Below are positions 45,887 to 56,390 of a stretch of 64,000 nt of DNA, in pieces (position 1 is the stretch's first letter; each line of letters opens with the position of its first letter). The notes under the pieces are model-generated. The model was given only the letters and a program-made list of their open reading frames with translations, searched no databases and was not told where the DNA came from. The stretch lies in NCBI GenBank assembly GCA_964017065.1, contig OZ024786.1, positions 12,825,469-12,889,468 on the forward strand, given 5' to 3'. Made by a program: the position numbers and the translations under genes. Source of the DNA: Haliclona indistincta. Taxonomy: Eukaryota; Porifera; Demospongiae; Haplosclerida; Chalinidae.

Positions 45887-46504
45887 TGATAGTACTGCTC
45901 AGGTTCCTCCGTACGTTGGTAGAGACTACTACTGTGAGACTGGTAACAATGGTGATAGAGGTCAAGAAGGTTTGTTTCCCAATGATCCTCTGTGGGATGG
46001 GCAGCAGTGTGTTGGTGTGGAGGCTCCCTGCTGTACTCGCCCCAACATGCCATGGTTCATCAAGACACTCGGTGAGACCACCACTGAGGATATTCAGCTG
46101 AGGCTGTGTGTTGATGGATCAGATAGTACTGAGGAGACTCTATACTGCAGTTGATTGAACTGTATGTGTACTAATGACACACCTGTCCTGCTATCATGCT
46201 TTGTTGTTATTTTGTAAAGTTTTGTAGCTTTCAATGACCTTTATCCCACTTCCTCTTTCTAATTTAGAGTTTGTATTGAAGAGCTAGTATTGTGAATAGA
46301 GGCCAGCTCAAATGGAAGCCCATTTCATTCAGAAGCTGAGGCTGAAATTGGTTAAAACGTCAATCTTACGTCCTCCTAAAATAGTAATACCCTGGTTTTA
46401 GCTCAGTGTTTATTTTGAAACGTGACAGTGACAATATGTGTATTTGATAATCTGGTTTCATGTGTGACAGGATTTGACAGTTTGTCTATTGATCACCTGT
46501 TGGC

Positions 46505-46600
46505 TGGTGACTATCATGTAGTGAGTGGGTTCACTCCAGTCACCTACTCTTCTCAAGCTCTGCTGCAGAATGAAGTCAGAGTCACCTCTGACTGTTGATT
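46505..46600 (+). pseudogene. 5' remnant of a fibrinogen-domain-like gene
   Basis: Matches the signal-peptide part of the array genes (TTGGCTGGTGACTATCATGT, GGGTTCACTCCAGTCACCTA) but is cut off and frame-shifted after the CTGCAGAATG. A matching remnant lies at 50195-50290. Confidence 0.8.
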
Positions 46601-46827
46601 GCACCAGCCAGTCACTCACAATGGATGCCAGGACTTATGGATCAGTCTTTTGCCTGCAAATACCAACAAATAAACGCCGAAGAATCCCAACTGGTAGACG
46701 CAGAGCATACAGAATAAATTTGATTATTTTCATTGATCAGGTGAAAAATCAGTACCACCCGGTGCAACCTTTATTATTTCTGCCATTACTTAATTCTTAA
46801 GATAAATACAACCCTTGGACAGGACAG

Positions 46828-47124
46828 GTGAGAGTAGAACAGCTACTGGGTCGAGATTTCGTACAATTAAAAGCTGCTGGATGCGACAGTCATAATCAAC
46901 TGATCCGCGAGGAGAGTAATGACGTCACTTGGTTACAATGTCAACACTATTGTGACGTCAGTGAACGTGTCCTCGCGGCGTGCGCTATGGGCCGTGTCTT
47001 GAAGAAACTAGCGCTACAGCTTGATCTAGCCACAGGGCATATATTTAATGTAGGTATTTACGGCACTCGAGCTGTGGTCTCGTGCCATAAATCACGTGAA
47101 GCACTGCTTGCCAACATTAAGTAA
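46828..47124 (+). CDS. Unrecognised ORF of about 98 residues, duplicated at 50540-50855
   Basis: Open frame MRVEQLLGRDFVQLKAAGCD to a stop after SREALLANIK; contains VTWLQCQHYCDVSERVLAAC. I do not recognise a family. The second copy at about 50540-50855 is similar but has stops and shifts. It is GC-richer than its surroundings and may be a captured exon or part of a mobile element. Expression is unproven. Confidence 0.3.
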   Translation: MRVEQLLGRDFVQLKAAGCDSHNQLIREESNDVTWLQCQHYCDVSERVLAACAMGRVLKKLALQLDLATGHIFNVGIYGTRAVVSCHKSREALLANIK

Positions 47125-47279
47125 TTTGTGTATTTTGTTGTTGACAAAGTTTGTATGTAACCTAACTACAGGATTTGACAGTGTAGATTCAATTCCCTAT
47201 AGTGCCTGATATAATAAACATCCTTACATTATATCATGCACACCTTAGCATTCGACATTTATCTTGCTTTCTTGATCCT

Positions 47280-48236
47280 ATGGCTACTAAAATATATCAA
47301 TTGATTGGTTCTTTGCTGGTGTTAGTCGGTAACTATCATGTATTGAGTGATAGCTTTCAATGTGGTCAGAGTGACCCTCTACAAGATGACCAGTTGATGG
47401 AGGCACTCAGCAAGATCCATCAGGAGATAGGTCCTCCAGGATGCAACCCTCCTCGAAACAGATCTTGTCAGGAGATTCTCTACTGCTTCCCATCAGCTCC
47501 CTCAGGCTACCACGAGATACGTGTTCCCAATGGCTCACTAGTACAGGTCTACTGTGACATGGAGGGGACCAACTGTGGAGGACAAGGAGGCTGGATGAGA
47601 GTGGCCCATGTTAATATGTCACAGGATGGTGCCAGTTGCCCTCAAGGACTGACACAGAAGACCATGTCAGGACTGACTCTCTGTGGACAGAGTGCTACTG
47701 GTTGTGAAGGAACATTGTTCTCTGCACTAGGTCTCAGCTACTCACGAGTGTGTGGTCAGCTACGAGGATACCAGTTTGGTGGTACTGATGCATTTGGTCC
47801 TTATAATCACAATAAAGATCTTCAGCTTTATCAACCTTATGTTGATGGAGCATCACTTACGTATGATACTTCGTCACCCAAACACATCTGGACTTTTGCT
47901 GTTGGAAACCATGTAACTGTTGGGTTAAGTGGCTGTCCTTGCTTGCTGCATAGTACTGCTCAGGTTCCTCCCTATGTTGGTAGTGACTACTACTGTGAGA
48001 CTGGTAATAATGCAGGTTTCTACAATAACAAAACTTTCTTTCTTGGTGATCCTTTGTGGGATGGGCAGCAATGTCCTGGTGAGGAGGCTCCCTGCTGTAC
48101 TCACCCCAACATGCCATGGTTCATCAAGACACTCGGTGAGACCACCACTGAGGATATTCAGCTGAGACTATGTAACAATGGTGGAATTGCTCATGAGGAA
48201 ACTCTACTGCATTTAATATCATTGTATGTATACTGA
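47280..48236 (+). CDS. Secreted fibrinogen-domain-like protein, array member 4
   Basis: 318 residues from ATG 47280 (an in-frame upstream ATG at 47202 is less likely, since MATK opens all family members). The N-terminus differs from other members (IYQLIGSLLVLVGNYHVLSD) and lacks the FTPVTYSSQSSTAE segment. The body is almost identical to member 6, including the central segment (GGTDAFGPYNHNKDLQLYQP), but the tail (NNGGIAHEETLLHLISLYVY) matches member 2 instead. That mosaic points to exchange between copies. Confidence 0.9.
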   Translation: MATKIYQLIGSLLVLVGNYHVLSDSFQCGQSDPLQDDQLMEALSKIHQEIGPPGCNPPRNRSCQEILYCFPSAPSGYHEIRVPNGSLVQVYCDMEGTNCGGQGGWMRVAHVNMSQDGASCPQGLTQKTMSGLTLCGQSATGCEGTLFSALGLSYSRVCGQLRGYQFGGTDAFGPYNHNKDLQLYQPYVDGASLTYDTSSPKHIWTFAVGNHVTVGLSGCPCLLHSTAQVPPYVGSDYYCETGNNAGFYNNKTFFLGDPLWDGQQCPGEEAPCCTHPNMPWFIKTLGETTTEDIQLRLCNNGGIAHEETLLHLISLYVY

Positions 48237-48844
48237 TACAATAATGTAATATTCACAAATAATTATTATTGTTAACCGAAGGAATAAGTAGAGACATTGG
48301 TTTAGTTTCACTACATACTTTAGTACCATAAGATTAAAGGCACCGCTAATTGGTTATATCTCGTATATCATGGACAATATGAATTGTTTCAGGAAGTAAC
48401 TATTACATAGCAACACCGTATCAAAAGGACAACCCATAACACCTTCTGTTTGCAACTCATTGTCCGAATTTCAAGGGTTCAGATGAGATTTGTGCAGCAA
48501 GATGCCCTGTGAGAGACAAATACTAACATGCAATTCTGTATCTCAACAGAATAGATACTGCATGTGATCACTACATAATCTCTGCTTCTTCGAAATCTAT
48601 AGACGTTTCTTGTGCTGTATGAAAGTTATTGACTGTTCAATATTACGCTTGTGAAAATGTGGAGATTAGAGTTCAGGTATTGCCTTTGATGTCACCCACT
48701 TAGTGACAATGAGTGTATATAGTGTATTATGATAATCTGGCTTCGTGATTTGACAGTTTGTATTCACTTCTCAAGTGCCGTAAAGTTATAATACTTCTTG
48801 ATGATGTATGCATGATCACCATGATGCTGGTTTTGTCAATGTCC

Positions 48845-49879
48845 ATGGCTACTAAACTAGTCTGTCTACTAATCAGCTCTTATCTGCTGTTGGCTGGTGA
48901 CTATCATGTAGTGAGTGGGTTCACTCCAGTCACCTACTCTTCTCAGAGCTCTACTGCAGAATGTGGTCAGAATCGAGATGGCCAGTTGATGGCAGTGATC
49001 AGTCAGATCCGTCAGCGATTAGGTCCTCCAGGATGCAACCCTCCTCGAAACAGATCTTGTCAGGATATTCTCTACTGCTTCCCATCAGCTTCCTCAGGCT
49101 ACCACGAGATACGTGTTCTCAATGGCTCACTAGTACAGGTCTACTGTGACATGGAGGGGACCAACTGTGGAGGACAAGGAGGCTGGATGAGAGTGGCCCA
49201 TGTTAATATGTCACAGGATGGTACCAGTTGTCCTCAAGGACTGACACAAAAAAGCTTTCCGCGATCGTTTCTTTGTGGACAAACTACTACTGGTTGCCAA
49301 GCAACACTCTGTGGACAGAATGCTATTGGCTGTGAAGGAACATTGTTCTCTGCACTAGGTCTCAGCTACTCACAAGTTTGTGGTCAGCTACGAGGATACC
49401 AGTCTGGTACAACTGATGCATTTCGGCCTTACTCTGAAAACACTTCTCTTAATCTTAGTGATCCTTATGTTGATGGGGCATCCCTCACATATGGTACTAC
49501 ACCATTAAAACACATTTGGACATATGCTACAGGAGTTACCAAAACTTTAATAAATGTGTCAGAATTTACGAACGCTTTGTGTCCATGTAATTCTGATAGT
49601 ACTGCTCAGGTTCCTCCGTACGTTGGTAGTGACTACTACTGTGAGACTGGTAACAATGGTGATACGGGCCAACAAGGTTTGTTTCCCAATGATCCTCTGT
49701 GGGATGGGCAGCAGTGTGATGGTGTGGAGGCTCCCTGCTGTACTCACCCCAACATGCCATGGTTCATCAAGACACTCGGTGAGACCACCACTGAGGATAT
49801 TCAGCTGAGTCTGTGTGTTGATGGATCAGATAGTACTGAGGAGACTCTACTGCAGTTGATTGAACTGTATGTGTACTAA
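48845..49879 (+). CDS. Secreted fibrinogen-domain-like protein, array member 5
   Basis: 344 residues from ATG 48845, preferred over in-frame ATGs at 48758-48836 because the signal peptide starts there in all members. It has a shorter spacer before GPPGCNPPRN (NRDGQLMAVISQIRQR) and an extra cysteine-containing insert (KSFPRSFLCGQTTTGCQATL) before the usual CGQNAIGCEG. The central segment is SGTTDAFRPYSENTSLNLSD. It is the intact counterpart of pseudogene member 3. Confidence 0.9.
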   Translation: MATKLVCLLISSYLLLAGDYHVVSGFTPVTYSSQSSTAECGQNRDGQLMAVISQIRQRLGPPGCNPPRNRSCQDILYCFPSASSGYHEIRVLNGSLVQVYCDMEGTNCGGQGGWMRVAHVNMSQDGTSCPQGLTQKSFPRSFLCGQTTTGCQATLCGQNAIGCEGTLFSALGLSYSQVCGQLRGYQSGTTDAFRPYSENTSLNLSDPYVDGASLTYGTTPLKHIWTYATGVTKTLINVSEFTNALCPCNSDSTAQVPPYVGSDYYCETGNNGDTGQQGLFPNDPLWDGQQCDGVEAPCCTHPNMPWFIKTLGETTTEDIQLSLCVDGSDSTEETLLQLIELYVY

Positions 49880-50194
49880 TGACACACCTGTCCTGCTATC
49901 ATGCTTTGTTGTTATTTTGTAAAGTTATGTAGCTTTCAATGACCTTTTATCCTACATCCTCTTTCAATTTTAGAGTTTGTATTGAAGAGTATTGAGAATA
50001 GAGGCCACCTCAAAATGGAAGCTTGTTTCATTCAGAAGCTGAGTCTGAAATAAGTCTTTCTTACGTCCTCCTAATATAGTAATATCCTGGTTTTAGCTCA
50101 AGTTAAGGCAGTGTTTATACTGAAACGTGACAGTGACAATATTTGTATATGATAATCTGGCTTCATGTGTGACAGGATTTGACAGTTTGTCTAC

Positions 50195-50860
50195 TGATTA
50201 GCTGTTGGCTGGTGGCTGGTGACTGTCATGTAGTGGGTGGGTTCAGTCCAGTCACCTACTCTTCTCAAAGCTCTGCTACAGAATCAGGTTAGAGTGACCT
50301 CTGGCTGTTGATTAAACCAGCCAGTCCCTCACAATGGATGCCAGGACTTATGGATCCGTCTATTGCCTGCAAATACCAACAAATAAACGCCTAAGAATCA
50401 CAACTGGTAGACTCATAGCAAAGCATACAGAATACGGTCACTATTTTCATCGATCTGGTGAAAATTCACTGACGCCTGGTACCACCTTATTTCCGCCATC
50501 ACTTATTTCCTAAGATAAATACAATCCTTGGAGAGGACAGGTGAGAGTAGAACAGCTACTGGGATGAGATTTTGTACAAATAAAAGCTGCTGGATGTGAC
50601 CGCCATGATCAACTGATCCACGAGGAGAGTAATGACGTCACTTGGTTACAATGTCAACACTATTGTGACGTCAGTGAATGGGTCATTGCGGCGTGCGCTT
50701 TGGGCCGTGTCTGGAAGAAACTAGCGCTACAGCTTGATCTAGCCATAGGGCATATACTTTAAACTATTTAATGTAAGAAAGTTTTGCTTTATGCCACTCG
50801 GGATGTGGTCTCGTGCCATAAATCACGTAAAGCACTCCTCACCAACATTGAGTAATATTA
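50195..50860 (+). pseudogene. Decayed duplicate of 46505-47124
   Basis: Contains the truncated signal-peptide remnant (GTGGGTGGGTTCAGTCCAGT) and then a degraded copy of the unrecognised ORF (CTGCTGGATGTGACCG, GACGTCACTTGGTTACAATG). It confirms that a block of about 4 kb (members 3+4, then 5+6) was tandemly duplicated. Confidence 0.75.
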
Positions 50861-51014
50861 TTTGTGTGTTTTGTTGGTGACAAAGTTTGTATGTAACCTA
50901 ACTACAGGATTTGACAGTTTAGATTCAATTCCCTAGTGCTTGATATAATAGACATCCTAACATTATATTATACACACCTTAGCATTTGACATTTAACTTG
51001 CTTTCTTGATCCCT

Positions 51015-51965
51015 ATGGCTACTAAACTATATCAATTGATTGGTTCTTTGCTGGTGTTAGTCGGTAACTATCATGTATTGAGTGAGAGCTTTAAATGTGG
51101 TCAGAGTGACCCTCTACAAGATGACCAGTTGATGGAAGCACTAAGCAAGATCCATCAGGAGCTAGGTCCTCCAGGATGCAACCCTCCTCGAAACAGATCT
51201 TGTCAGGAGATTCTCTACTGCTTCCCATCAGCTCCCTCAGGCTACCATGAGATACGTGTTCCCAATGGCTCACTAGTACAGGTCTACTGTGACATGGAGG
51301 GGACCAACTGTGGAGGACAAGGGGGCTGGATGAGAGTGGCCCATGTTAATATGTCGCAGGATGGTGCCAGTTGCCCTCAAGGACTGACACAGAAGACCAT
51401 GTCAGGACTGACTCTCTGTGGACAGAGTGCTACTGGTTGTGAAGGAACATTGTTCTCTGCACTAGGTCTCAGCTACTCACGAGTGTGTGGTCAGCTACGA
51501 GGATACCAGTTTGGTGGTACTGATGCATTTGGTCCTTATAATCACAATAAAGATCTTCAGCTTTATCAACCTTATGTTGATGGAGCATCACTTACGTATG
51601 ATACTTCGTCACCCAAACACATCTGGACTTTTGCTGTTGGAAACCATGTAACTGTTGGGTTAAGTGGCTGTCCTTGCTTGCTGCATAGTACTGCTCAGGT
51701 TCCTCCCTATGTTGGTAGTGACTACTACTGTGAGACTGGTAATAATGCAGGTTTCTACAATAACAAAACTTTCTTTCTTGGTGATCCTTTGTGGGATGGG
51801 CAGCAATGTCCTGGTGAGGAGGCTCCCTGCTGTACTCACCCCAACATGCCGTGGTTCATCAAGACACTCGGTGAGACCACAACTGAGGATATTCAGCTGA
51901 GACTGTGTACTAATGAATTTCATGAGGAGACTCTTCTACAGACCATTACACTTTATGTGTTCTGA
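51015..51965 (+). CDS. Secreted fibrinogen-domain-like protein, array member 6
   Basis: 316 residues from ATG 51015. Near-identical to member 4 in upstream flank, signal peptide (LYQLIGSLLVLVGNYHVLSE), body and central segment, but the last ~18 residues (TNEFHEETLLQTITLYVF) and the 3' flank differ. The identical stretch extends from about 50860 to 51900, indicating a recent duplication or conversion tract that ends inside the gene. Confidence 0.9.
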   Translation: MATKLYQLIGSLLVLVGNYHVLSESFKCGQSDPLQDDQLMEALSKIHQELGPPGCNPPRNRSCQEILYCFPSAPSGYHEIRVPNGSLVQVYCDMEGTNCGGQGGWMRVAHVNMSQDGASCPQGLTQKTMSGLTLCGQSATGCEGTLFSALGLSYSRVCGQLRGYQFGGTDAFGPYNHNKDLQLYQPYVDGASLTYDTSSPKHIWTFAVGNHVTVGLSGCPCLLHSTAQVPPYVGSDYYCETGNNAGFYNNKTFFLGDPLWDGQQCPGEEAPCCTHPNMPWFIKTLGETTTEDIQLRLCTNEFHEETLLQTITLYVF

Positions 51966-52073
51966 TGTGTGTATTTTTTGAACTGATGTGAACTTTCACA
52001 AAGAAAGACAGCAGAAATTATTTATCATAGGCTGGTCATAGGTATTGTTAATTTACAGTTATATTTTCTTTGT

Positions 52074-52565
52074 CAATGGGCAGCAGTGTGTTGGTGTGGA
52101 GTGCATGTGCTGGCTTGATCTCAGTTCTAGTTCAGGGTTTTGCAGGTCACTTGTCGCGATGAAAACGACAATTCAATGAGCCCACGCTCACTTATCCAGC
52201 ACCACAGAAAGTTGCCTAAAAGAAACGCTCATAGTATCATGCACGCTGCTTTTGCTGGGCGAAGCTTGACTTTTGTAGTCAAAGCATGGACTATACTTGG
52301 TGATTTGGAAAAATAACGGCAAGGTTCTCTACCTTATTCAATAATACAAGCGTTTCTTTTAGCTACTTTCTATGGTGCTGGATAAGTGGGTGTGGTCTCG
52401 TCAGATCGTCATTTTCACTGCGACAAGTGACCTGCAAAATCCTGCACTTTCTAGGCTTGATTTGACTAATTGCACCTGTAAACATGGTTTTAATCTGCAT
52501 AAGATACTCACTGAGACCACTACTGAGCTGAGGATTAGGAAACTCTACTACAGTTAATCACACTG
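52074..52565 (+). pseudogene. 3' fragment of a fibrinogen-domain-like gene split by a fold-back element
   Basis: 52075-52115 matches the GATGGGCAGCAGTGTGTTGG (DGQQCVG) region and 52500-52560 matches the gene end (ACTGAGACCACTACTGAGCT...CTCTACTACAGTTAATCA). The inverted-repeat element at 52133-52444 lies between. Another tail remnant is at about 54850-54895. Confidence 0.65.
52133..52444. mobile_element. Fold-back element with arms of about 100 bp
   Basis: Arms start CAGGGTTTTGCAGGTCACTT and, inverted, CAGGATTTTGCAGGTCACTT, and continue through TTATCCAGCACCA and TAAAAGAAACGC. Target duplication not clear. Confidence 0.75.
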
Positions 52566-52679
52566 TAGTAGAGTACTGTATAGTCACTGCTACTGATGTG
52601 TGTAGCTACTTCCTCACACTACATGTTGATATACGAATTTGATTTCATTGTGGAGAATGTGAACATGCGAGTTACATGT

Positions 52680-53220
52680 AGGTTATACACCGAGTTAGAG
52701 GTGTATATGGGAATTTGGATGCACCGAAAAGGCGAAAACCGAGGTTTATAACTGGTTTAAACTATGATTTTGACTTACCTGGAGGGTAAATAGCACTCTT
52801 GTACCAGCAAGCTATCCGAAATGGTGCAAAACATACAAATAGCGTGATAAACGGCGCTTAGTTTGCTGCCTAGTGTGCAGTGTCGCCATGTTTTTTATAC
52901 CCGCCCACGCACAGGTTAATACGCAAATTTGGATACCTAATTACATCAAAGAGAATTATTCATAACATAGGTTAAATGATATCACAATATTGAATTTAAC
53001 CGAGCTGTTACTAATGGTGTACAAGCATGTGCAAGACACTGCAGCTTTTCTTTAATATCCACAATAATTATAACAATAGCAGTTTCAAGAACATCTCTAG
53101 TTGTCACGTTACATGATATGGATGCTCATATTGAAAGCCACATGAGGAAAGTACATCATTGAATGGGAGTCATATATGGAATCACAGTAACTAACTGACA
53201 GCATAAAGTATTGGAAAAAA
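52680..53220. other. Gene-free spacer before member 7
   Basis: 52690-52950 has several short inverted motifs (GTTATACACCGAGTTAGAGG; TTTTTTATACCCGCCC) that could be a further MITE. No gene seen. Confidence 0.35.
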
Positions 53221-53223
53221 ACT

Positions 53224-54210
53224 ATGGCTACTAAACTAGTCTGTCTACTGATCAGCTCTTACCTGCTGTTGGCTGGTGACTATCATGTAGTGAGTGGGTT
53301 CACTCCAGTCACCTTCTCTTTTCAGAGCTCTACTGCAGAATGTGGTCAGAGTGACCCTCTACAAGATGACCAGTTGATGGAAGCACTCAGCAAGATCCAT
53401 CAGGAGCTGGGATGCAACCCTCCTCGAAACAGATCTTGTCAGGAAATTCTCCACTGCTTCTCATCAGCTCCCTCAGGCTACCACGAGATACGTGTTCCCA
53501 ATGGCTCACTAGTACAGGTCTACTGTGACATGGAGGGGACCAACTGTGGAGGACAAGGAGGCTGGATGAGAGTGGCCCATGTTAATATGTCACAGGATGG
53601 TGCCAGTTGCCCTCAAGGACTGACACAGAAGACCATGTCAGGACTGACTCTCTGTGGACAGAGTGCCAAGGGTTGTGAAGGAACATTGTTCTCTTCACTA
53701 GGTCTCAGCTACTCACGAGTGTGTGGCCAGCTACGAGGATACCAGTTTGGTTCACCTAATGCATTTCTTCCTTACACCAATACTAACAGAATTCGTCAAG
53801 TTGATCAACTTTATGTAGATGGAGCGTCAATCACATATAACACTGCATCACCTAAACACATCTGGACATATGTTGTTGGTTATGGTCTTCCTCAACTCTA
53901 TTATCGCGGTAGTGAGTGTCCTTGCAACTCTGATAGTACTGTTCAGGTTCCTCCGTACGTTGGTAGTGACTACTACTGTGAGACTGGTAACAATTCTCCT
54001 GATTTTGTTAGCGGATTTCATCCTGATGATCCTCTGTGGGATGGGCAGCAGTGTGTTGGTGTGGAGGCTCCCTGCTGTACTCACCCCAACATGCCATGGT
54101 TCATCAAGACACTCGGTGAGACCACCACTGAGGATATTCAGCTGAGACTGTGTATTAGTGAACCTAATGAAGAGATTCTGCTACAGTCTATCATACTGTA
54201 TGTGTACTAA
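53224..54210 (+). CDS. Secreted fibrinogen-domain-like protein, array member 7
   Basis: 328 residues, single exon, standard signal peptide (VCLLISSYLLLAGDYHVVSG). A 9-bp in-frame deletion removes GPP before GCNPPRN (reads QELGCNPPRN). Central segment FGSPNAFLPYTNTNRIRQVD and VVGYGLPQLYYRGSE is unlike other members. The end is conserved (WFIKTLGETTTEDIQLRLC) with tail ISEPNEEILLQSIILYVY. Confidence 0.9.
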   Translation: MATKLVCLLISSYLLLAGDYHVVSGFTPVTFSFQSSTAECGQSDPLQDDQLMEALSKIHQELGCNPPRNRSCQEILHCFSSAPSGYHEIRVPNGSLVQVYCDMEGTNCGGQGGWMRVAHVNMSQDGASCPQGLTQKTMSGLTLCGQSAKGCEGTLFSSLGLSYSRVCGQLRGYQFGSPNAFLPYTNTNRIRQVDQLYVDGASITYNTASPKHIWTYVVGYGLPQLYYRGSECPCNSDSTVQVPPYVGSDYYCETGNNSPDFVSGFHPDDPLWDGQQCVGVEAPCCTHPNMPWFIKTLGETTTEDIQLRLCISEPNEEILLQSIILYVY

Positions 54211-56390
54211 CACTGTCCTGCTTCAATGCATCATTAATGACACTATCATTTGTATTGTCATGATTGTACCTGTTTTCTTATTAACTAGACTGTTTCTCTT
54301 TTCACAACATGGCTTGTACATTTCCTTCTTTCATGTATCACTACGAATAAACTTTCTGCATAATGTTAGATAGTAGTGGCGGTAAAAAATTAGTCATTTG
54401 TGCTGCAGTTGTGAACTTTATTTTGCATGCCATCTCTGACGTTGACTAATCAGTTTGCCCTGTTTGAGAGCATTAAGGTGCCTGGTTGAAGATATTCATG
54501 ACTTTTGCAAGTAGTTTTATTTTTAAGTCATTGGTATTTGTACTGATGGACTAGCAGAGTGTAGTTTGCTTGTCTATTGATTGACTTCGACCACATCAAG
54601 TTTCAACCACGTAGTGTTAGTCATAGTGGAACGACGACCCCGCATGGTGGCGACCAAGCACAATCAGTTGGGTAAATTTTTCTTTAGTTGTGTAAAGTGT
54701 ATATGGAGCTTAAACTACTCCAGCAAGCTCATCTGCCATCTGTGCAAAAATGGTTGCATGAATTTCGCCGATTGTACTGCCAGGCAAGCACACACACAGC
54801 TGGTTGTACACTTGGCTTGATTTGACTAGTTACGCTCAGTTATTGTACCGTCTGAGCTGAGGATAGGGAACTCTGTTACAGTTGATTGCATTGCTACCAA
54901 TGTGCTCTGTCACGGGAGTTTCGGTCCGCGGAAAATTTTGTCTGGTGGACCAAATTTACTGGTAAAATGGTCTGCCAGGACTAATTTTACCAGGAATAAA
55001 TGGTCTGGGTCTGGAAAGTTTGGTTCGGTGACATAAATATTAATGATCCCGTATCCCCTTTCTACCAGTAAAATGGTCATCCCTACGTGAGGATGGGACT
55101 CACTGATGAGTGCTTTCGCTACTGCATTTACATTGCTCCTGAACTGGATCTGACTGTAGCTTGCACATTGTGATTTCATCATGGGGAGATCACCCATAGT
55201 ACTAAAACACCAGGCATACGACACTTCAGTTTGTGTTTAGATCAGCTCCCTTTTTTGATATGCACACAATTATTATGAATTGTCACTTTGTAACTCTAGA
55301 GTTCAATAACTTTGCATCTGATTGCAGTGGCACTTAGAAGATAATGGTACATTCTTTTGGAGATCCAGACAGTGTTTGCTTTGATGAATATAATAGTACA
55401 TCATAATAATATTATCCAAAACACGTATTATAATGCTGCCGCAAAGGTCAGAGGTCAAATCCTAAAGTGATCCTTATGTGAGTTTCTTACAGTGTACCAA
55501 GTTACATGCGTTTATGATAAGGTGAACGATTTTTCGACCTATCCACCAGACTGTTCTGTTATTGCTGGCAGTGATTACCTAATTTGTCTTGAAACATGTT
55601 ATTCTGCAGCCAGTGTTGTAAGTGTACAAGTCTATTGGTTGTAGGTTATTTTATATTTTGACAGGAAGCACATGTAGTAAATAACATAAATGTCTCTAAC
55701 ACCTTGTAAACTATCAATGGGTCAATAGTATGTAAACCATCTGTAAAGTTGACTTGTATGCTCATATTCTAACTGCTGTATAGTAAAGCTCACTAAAATA
55801 ATTATTTCTTGTGATGTTTTTTTACAGTACGTAACACTCCAGTTCTCAGTAAGTTCAATTGATGGTTTAGTTACTTCATTGCATTTCTGGTTACAAAGTA
55901 TCTTACTGCATGCTAAACCAATACAATACTACATGTGCTAAGGAAAGTATTTTAACGTTCATTCAAATGCGCTTGCTTTGTACGTTGCATCTGAGCAGTA
56001 CTATATGTACACAGGAAGTATATACTCTCAACACTGCAATGCAACCATAACATGACGGCTATGACTAAGAAACTAATCTGTCTACTGAACAACTAGTCAT
56101 GATGAAAGTTACTAATGCATCGTTGAAAGTTATTTTTAACACAACATTTGTCACTTTAGACAAATAATTGCAATCTCTGAAACATCAACAACCATGGTGT
56201 AGCTCCATTTGCAGCAAAGATACATGTACACTAATGATATACATCTGCAATTTGGTATAGTGCCAACTATGTGTATGTTTGTACATTTCTGAGAAGTATT
56301 CACTTTAAAGATAGCGTACATGTTAGAAGTTTTTTAAGCTGGCAATAACACCTGATGTTGTCACTTGGTGATATTCACTCAATGAACGAT
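54211..56390. other. Gene-free 2.2-kb spacer between members 7 and 8
   Basis: Only a small tail remnant of the family (about 54850-54895) is visible, plus a repeat-like stretch at 54910-55100 with inverted ACCAGTAAAATGGTC / GACCAAATTTACTGG motifs. At 56050-56090 there is a degraded echo of the gene start (ACTAAGAAACTAATCTGTCT). Nothing else recognised. Confidence 0.5.

Larger units (their letters stand above)
44086..46154 (+). pseudogene. Fibrinogen-domain-like member 3, broken by a stop and two insertions
   Basis: Close relative of member 5. Lesions seen by comparison with 48845-49879: a CAA-to-TAA change gives a stop at 44530-44532; a 589-bp TTAA-flanked MITE sits at 44802-45390; a second insertion of about 450 bp follows at about 45439-45886; and a 2-bp insertion (CTCTATACTGCAG for CTCTACTGCAG) near 46140 shifts the last codons. 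The residual pieces are 85-95% similar to member 5 by eye, so inactivation is recent. The ORFs inside the insertions are not part of the gene. Confidence 0.92.

Noticed and set aside
54910..55224. 104-residue minus frame
   Set aside because: No recognisable domain; the region has inverted ACCAGTAAAATGGTC motifs typical of a repeat.
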